Positions 47,447 through 50,067 of a stretch of DNA of 50,067 nt are shown here, in pieces. The position numbers and the translations under genes are program-made. This DNA comes from Aquimarina agarilytica ZC1 (GTDB taxonomy: Bacteria; Bacteroidota; Bacteroidia; Flavobacteriales; Flavobacteriaceae), in the NCBI RefSeq assembly GCF_000255455.1, contig NZ_JH621272.1, positions 5,085 to 55,151 of the forward strand, read 5' to 3'. Position 1 is the stretch's first letter. Every line of letters starts with the position of its first letter. Below the pieces are notes generated by a model. It saw nothing but the letters and a program-made list of their open reading frames with translations, was not told the DNA's origin and searched no databases.

Positions 47447-47518
47447 CTATAAGCCCCGCTGTGACTGTAAGGAACAAGTGAATTAGTAATAACACTCGCC
47501 GATAGGCGTATCACTTGG

Positions 47519-47794
47519 TTATTTATCGTCGTAATGTCCTCGTGCAGCGATAATAGTAACAGTAACTATATCATCATCAATAGTATAAATTAAGCGATGC
47601 TTTCTGTCAATACGTCTAGACCATTGCCCATGGCGATCACCTTTGAGTTGTTCTACACGACCTGTTCCTTCTCTAGGATGCTGCATAAGTTCTAGTAAGA
47701 GTTGCTCTATTTTATTGATACTAGTTTTACCGCCAGTTTTCTTTAAAAAAGCAATATCTTTTTTGGCTTGAACCGTAATATCTAAGGTGTACAT
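47519..47794 (-). CDS. yoeB: YoeB-type toxin (mRNA interferase)
   Basis: 91 residues from the ATG at 47792-47794 (an upstream TTG would add one). RelE/YoeB fold with the residues used by E. coli YoeB: Glu48, Arg61 (SRRI), His87 and Tyr88, followed by a short DDK tail instead of ending at Tyr. It would cleave mRNA at ribosomal A sites. Its start overlaps the antitoxin stop (TGATG), so the two are translationally coupled. Confidence 0.88.
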   Translation of the reverse strand: MYTLDITVQAKKDIAFLKKTGGKTSINKIEQLLLELMQHPREGTGRVEQLKGDRHGQWSRRIDRKHRLIYTIDDDIVTVTIIAARGHYDDK

Positions 47795-48111
47795 CAAAGA
47801 TTCTCTAAAAAGTTTTTAAGATCTTTTGCTGAACTTATTTTATCGCTAATTTGATCTTTATGCTCCATAGCTTTTTTTACGATTTCTACATTACGTTTAT
47901 CTGCCCAAAATGGATCGCCACTAGGGCTAAACTCATAAGGATCACACCTGTATTCTAAAGGAATTTCAACAAGCATATCATCTTCTGTGACAGGCACTAA
48001 CTTATAAGCCCTATTTTTAGAACGTTTTACTATAACTTGTTTTTTATCATCGACCATATCAAAATATTTCTTTTGATTGTCCCTAAATTCACGACTAGAT
48101 ATTATTTCCAT
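47794..48111 (-). CDS. yefM: YefM/Phd-type antitoxin
   Basis: 105 residues. The N-terminal Phd/YefM DNA-binding and dimerisation part (SSREFRDNQKKYFDMVDDKKQ... KLVPV) is followed by a longer C-terminal region (about 45-105) that would wrap the toxin. It is longer than the ~85-residue E. coli YefM. It precedes the toxin, and its own promoter overlaps a TGTAC palindrome, fitting autorepression by the antitoxin-toxin complex. Confidence 0.85.
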   Translation of the reverse strand: MEIISSREFRDNQKKYFDMVDDKKQVIVKRSKNRAYKLVPVTEDDMLVEIPLEYRCDPYEFSPSGDPFWADKRNVEIVKKAMEHKDQISDKISSAKDLKNFLENL

Positions 48112-48122
48112 AATTGCAAAAA

Positions 48123-48140
48123 TGTACCATTAATGGTACA
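48123..48140. promoter_or_regulatory. Operator palindrome of the toxin-antitoxin operon
   Basis: TGTACCATTAATGGTACA is a perfect 18-bp palindrome starting 12 bp from the antitoxin start. The TGTAC/GTACA ends match the TGTACA core known from the E. coli yefM-yoeB operator. It lies across the predicted transcription start. Confidence 0.7.
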
Positions 48141-48146
48141 AATATA
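48139..48146 (-). promoter_or_regulatory. Promoter -7 box of the toxin-antitoxin operon
   Basis: TATATTTG on the minus strand, an exact TAnnTTTG, overlapping the palindrome by 2 bp and 27 nt from the antitoxin start. No clear -33. Confidence 0.6.
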
Positions 48147-48260
48147 CTAAATTGAGATCTCTTTTATCGTAAGGGATAACACTTTTCTATTTACAGGGTT
48201 AAATCAGCATCCGTTTTTGACATAGAGCTATAAGCCAACTATCTGACTTAAATAAACACC

Positions 48261-48338
48261 CTGACTAGTTTGAGTATTTTATCGTAGCATAGCGGAGGAA
48301 AAATGTATCGAGAACTCGTTTATCGGAATCGGAAAACA
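48261..48338. repeat. Direct repeat copy 2 (~78 bp)
   Basis: Second copy of the 47368-47446 repeat, same orientation, differing by a few substitutions and two 1-bp indels. With copy 1 it brackets the toxin-antitoxin pair. The remainder of 48147-48427 shows no gene. Confidence 0.75.
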
Positions 48339-48427
48339 ATTATCGATACTATTTGCTTCATTTCATTACGCAAATCACTCGAAGAGATGCTAGACAGTCC
48401 ACATCTTAAAACCTCGTCATTAAGATA

Positions 48428-48865
48428 TTATTTCCTTGACCAAATCCACTTAAAAAATAACAAAAAGAATACACCGATTAAAAGAGAAATAATGCCTGTA
48501 AATAATGAATTTTTTCGTGATATAATTTTATTATTATCTATAATAAGTTCTTTAATGTTATTGTTTGTATACTTAACTTTTATATTTAAAAGTTCTTTTT
48601 CATTTTTTGTATAAAATAATGCTTCAGTATCTGACAATAATGCTTTAAGCGTATCTTTTTCCAAAACTAATTGCAAGCAATTAGTTTGTATTATTTCTTT
48701 TCCACAGCTTTTTTTTAAAAACATATATTTAGGCAAACCCGAAAAAGATTGGGTTTCATTTACTAAATGGTTATAAATACCAATACAACCAAATAAAATG
48801 GGTATACCAACAAAAGTAGAAAGCAATAAAAACAATGAAAATATATTTCGCTCAGACAAATTCAT
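48428..48865 (-). CDS. Hypothetical membrane protein with two transmembrane helices
   Basis: 145 residues, not recognised. A hydrophobic helix at about 8-32 and another at about 120-140 flank a polar middle with two Cys (KKSCGKEIIQTNC), probably outside the membrane. The C terminus is basic (WIWSRK). The start overlaps the upstream gene's stop (TAATG), so they are coupled. Codon use is strikingly A/T-rich, more than the neighbouring operons. Confidence 0.7.
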   Translation of the reverse strand: MNLSERNIFSLFLLLSTFVGIPILFGCIGIYNHLVNETQSFSGLPKYMFLKKSCGKEIIQTNCLQLVLEKDTLKALLSDTEALFYTKNEKELLNIKVKYTNNNIKELIIDNNKIISRKNSLFTGIISLLIGVFFLLFFKWIWSRK

Positions 48866-49890
48866 TACTGTAAAACTTCTTTTTTAAAAATATATAAAGT
48901 CTTATTATTATCTAATATATATAATTTATCTTCCTTCAATTGAGGTGCTTTTGTATAAAACGCAGTAGATTGAGACCTTTGACAACAAATTATTTCCATT
49001 GTATCTAAATCTATAACTCCAAAATAATTAGAAAAAGCTCCCAATCGCTTAGAAGCTATAAATGTTAACTTGTTATAATATAAATTACTTTCTCTAAAGT
49101 ACCATTCTTCTTTATTTTCATAATCATTAAAATCTCTGACAACTGAAATTTCTTTTTTCTTTAAATCTAATCTCAACAAATAATTATTAAAAAAAAGAAA
49201 TACACAACCTCTTCTTCCATCAAAATTCCAACTAAGACTTCGTAATTTATTTAAACTGCATCCTTCATATTCATCTAAAGATAAATTACCAAATATATTA
49301 TTTACACGCCATAATTCTTTTCCAGAATATATATCTATTCCTACAATTATAAAATTAGGTAGATGTAGTATGATTTGTTCATCAAAAACTCCAATAACAT
49401 GTAATACTTTCAGATCTATAACCCACTCTATAGGTTCCTTCAATTTTTTGAAAAAGAATTGTGTCGCATTTAAGCCTACAACACCTAAAACATATTCATT
49501 ACTTATGAATGATTTTTTTAAATCATATTCAGATTCATAAATCACATCCTCAGTTCTTAAATCTAATAAAATTGAATTAGCATTTTCGTTAGTATCATAA
49601 ACACTACCTAGACACAAATTATAAAACGAATTTTCAAAATCAAACTCTTTAAAGTTCTTTAAATTATTTTCTTTTAACGAAAACACATAAGGTTTACTTT
49701 CATAATCACTAAAGTAAATTTCATCATCAGAAACAATACATATTGGATTTATTCTTCTTTTTCCTTCTTTCAAAGGAATTCTTACTAAATCCTTGAAATT
49801 ATTTATATCATCCTTTGAAAAAACTATAACCAAACTCTTGATCAGAAAGAAATCGTCAATGTTTTTAACTTTATCAAAAAATTTATACAT
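48865..49890 (-). CDS. Hypothetical beta-propeller-like protein
   Basis: 341 residues from the ATG at 49888-49890 (a GTG just upstream adds one). No signal peptide. Repeated strand-rich units, including IIVGIDIYSGKELWRVNN, FGVIDLDTMEII and KLYILDNNKTLYIFK, resemble PQQ/quinoprotein-type propeller blades. No enzyme family is recognised. It overlaps the small membrane protein and sits 2 nt after the stop of a truncated upstream frame, so it belongs to a three-gene unit. Confidence 0.7.
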   Translation of the reverse strand: MYKFFDKVKNIDDFFLIKSLVIVFSKDDINNFKDLVRIPLKEGKRRINPICIVSDDEIYFSDYESKPYVFSLKENNLKNFKEFDFENSFYNLCLGSVYDTNENANSILLDLRTEDVIYESEYDLKKSFISNEYVLGVVGLNATQFFFKKLKEPIEWVIDLKVLHVIGVFDEQIILHLPNFIIVGIDIYSGKELWRVNNIFGNLSLDEYEGCSLNKLRSLSWNFDGRRGCVFLFFNNYLLRLDLKKKEISVVRDFNDYENKEEWYFRESNLYYNKLTFIASKRLGAFSNYFGVIDLDTMEIICCQRSQSTAFYTKAPQLKEDKLYILDNNKTLYIFKKEVLQ

Positions 49891-49892
49891 CA

Positions 49893-50018
49893 CTATTTTA
49901 CTTTTATAAAATCATAGATAGAGCTTTCTATGTCATTTATTGACCTCTTATAATCTTTTATTTTTTGTACTCCACTATTATTAAACCAATTAGAATCCCG
50001 ATAGCGCGGATTTGCACC
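49893..50018 (-). CDS. 3' fragment of an unknown gene
   Basis: An open frame of 41 residues ending ...SSIYDFIKVK at a TAG that overlaps the GTG of the next gene. It is bounded upstream by a stop inside a REP-like palindrome, and it has no plausible start codon. It may be the tail of a protein broken by the repeat; residues include YRDSNWFNNSG. Low confidence that it is translated. Confidence 0.35.
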   Translation of the reverse strand, partial: GANPRYRDSNWFNNSGVQKIKDYKRSINDIESSIYDFIKVK

Positions 50019-50027
50019 TTAAATCCG
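50007..50027. repeat. REP-like short palindrome at the window end
   Basis: CGGATTT and AAATCCG pair around a 7-nt loop, within a block AGCGCGGATTTGCA... Similar GCGGATTTGCA blocks are known to me as repeats in Bacteroidetes, possibly linked to REP-associated transposases; this is recollection. Confidence 0.4.
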
Positions 50028-50067
50028 TAGGTCTATAGGATAAAACAACCGCAAACTCTTTATTGAT

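Noticed and set aside
47280..47495. 71-residue open frame on the minus strand
   Set aside because: It overlaps the direct repeat, has no homology I recognise, and an equivalent frame is not kept in the second copy.
47466..47512. CGCC-GATA-GGCG hairpin after the toxin gene
   Set aside because: Only 4 bp with no T-run; too weak to call a terminator.
48303..48614. 103-residue plus-strand frame
   Set aside because: Begins in repeat copy 2 and runs antisense to the small membrane protein gene, which has the better coupled context.

Overview
The window is AT-rich DNA from a marine member of the Bacteroidetes, most likely Flavobacteriaceae. Four things point there: promoters of the Bacteroidetes type (TTTG, 19-20 nt, TAnnTTTG); lipoproteins with an acidic patch after the lipidated Cys; a type IX secretion (T9SS) sorting domain; and a secreted GH86 agarase/porphyranase-type enzyme. 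Shine-Dalgarno sequences are weak or absent throughout. I cannot name the species.

1-22000 (all minus strand): the housekeeping core. The str-S10-spc-alpha ribosomal gene run (rpsL, rpsG, fusA, rpsJ, rplC ... rpoA, rplQ) is complete, including rpmJ and rpmD, which are short. It is followed by carA, eno and gltA. Promoters can be read before rpsL, before rplC and before carA. A good terminator closes rplQ. Several intercistronic spacers (rpsL-rpsG, the rplC leader, rpsN-rpsH, rpsM-rpsK, rpsK-rpsD, rpsD-rpoA, rpoA-rplQ) can fold into stem-loops and are candidates for ribosomal-protein autoregulation. A 165-bp MITE-like element sits between eno and its terminator.

22000-33500 (mostly minus): accessory carbohydrate metabolism. 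Six tightly packed genes, read from 33460 downward, encode a GMC flavoprotein sugar oxidase/dehydrogenase, a VioB-like ferritin-fold protein, a FAD-SLDH-type small subunit, an FG-GAP beta-propeller protein, a GH133 amylo-alpha-1,6-glucosidase and a GH63/MGH1-like glucosidase. An IolE-like dehydratase/isomerase follows after a repeat-containing gap. Together they suggest release of glucose units from an alpha-glucan-like substrate, FAD-dependent oxidation to a keto-sugar, and dehydration or isomerisation. This is the best candidate for an undescribed system here.

33500-47150: a twice-frameshifted PEBP pseudogene, a second MITE-like palindrome, an Omp85-type outer-membrane protein, the 23S rRNA methyltransferase RlmB behind a promoter that implies an (almost) leaderless mRNA, an orphan SusD-like lipoprotein with an extra N-terminal domain, two more lipoproteins, a DPP-IV peptidase and the GH86 enzyme with CBM6 and T9SS domains.

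47150-50067: a YefM/YoeB toxin-antitoxin pair with a perfect TGTAC palindrome at its promoter, flanked by two copies of a ~79-bp direct repeat. After it come two unrecognised genes (a propeller-like protein and a small membrane protein) and the 3' end of a third, broken by a REP-like palindrome. No tRNA, rRNA, CRISPR array or intact insertion sequence was seen.
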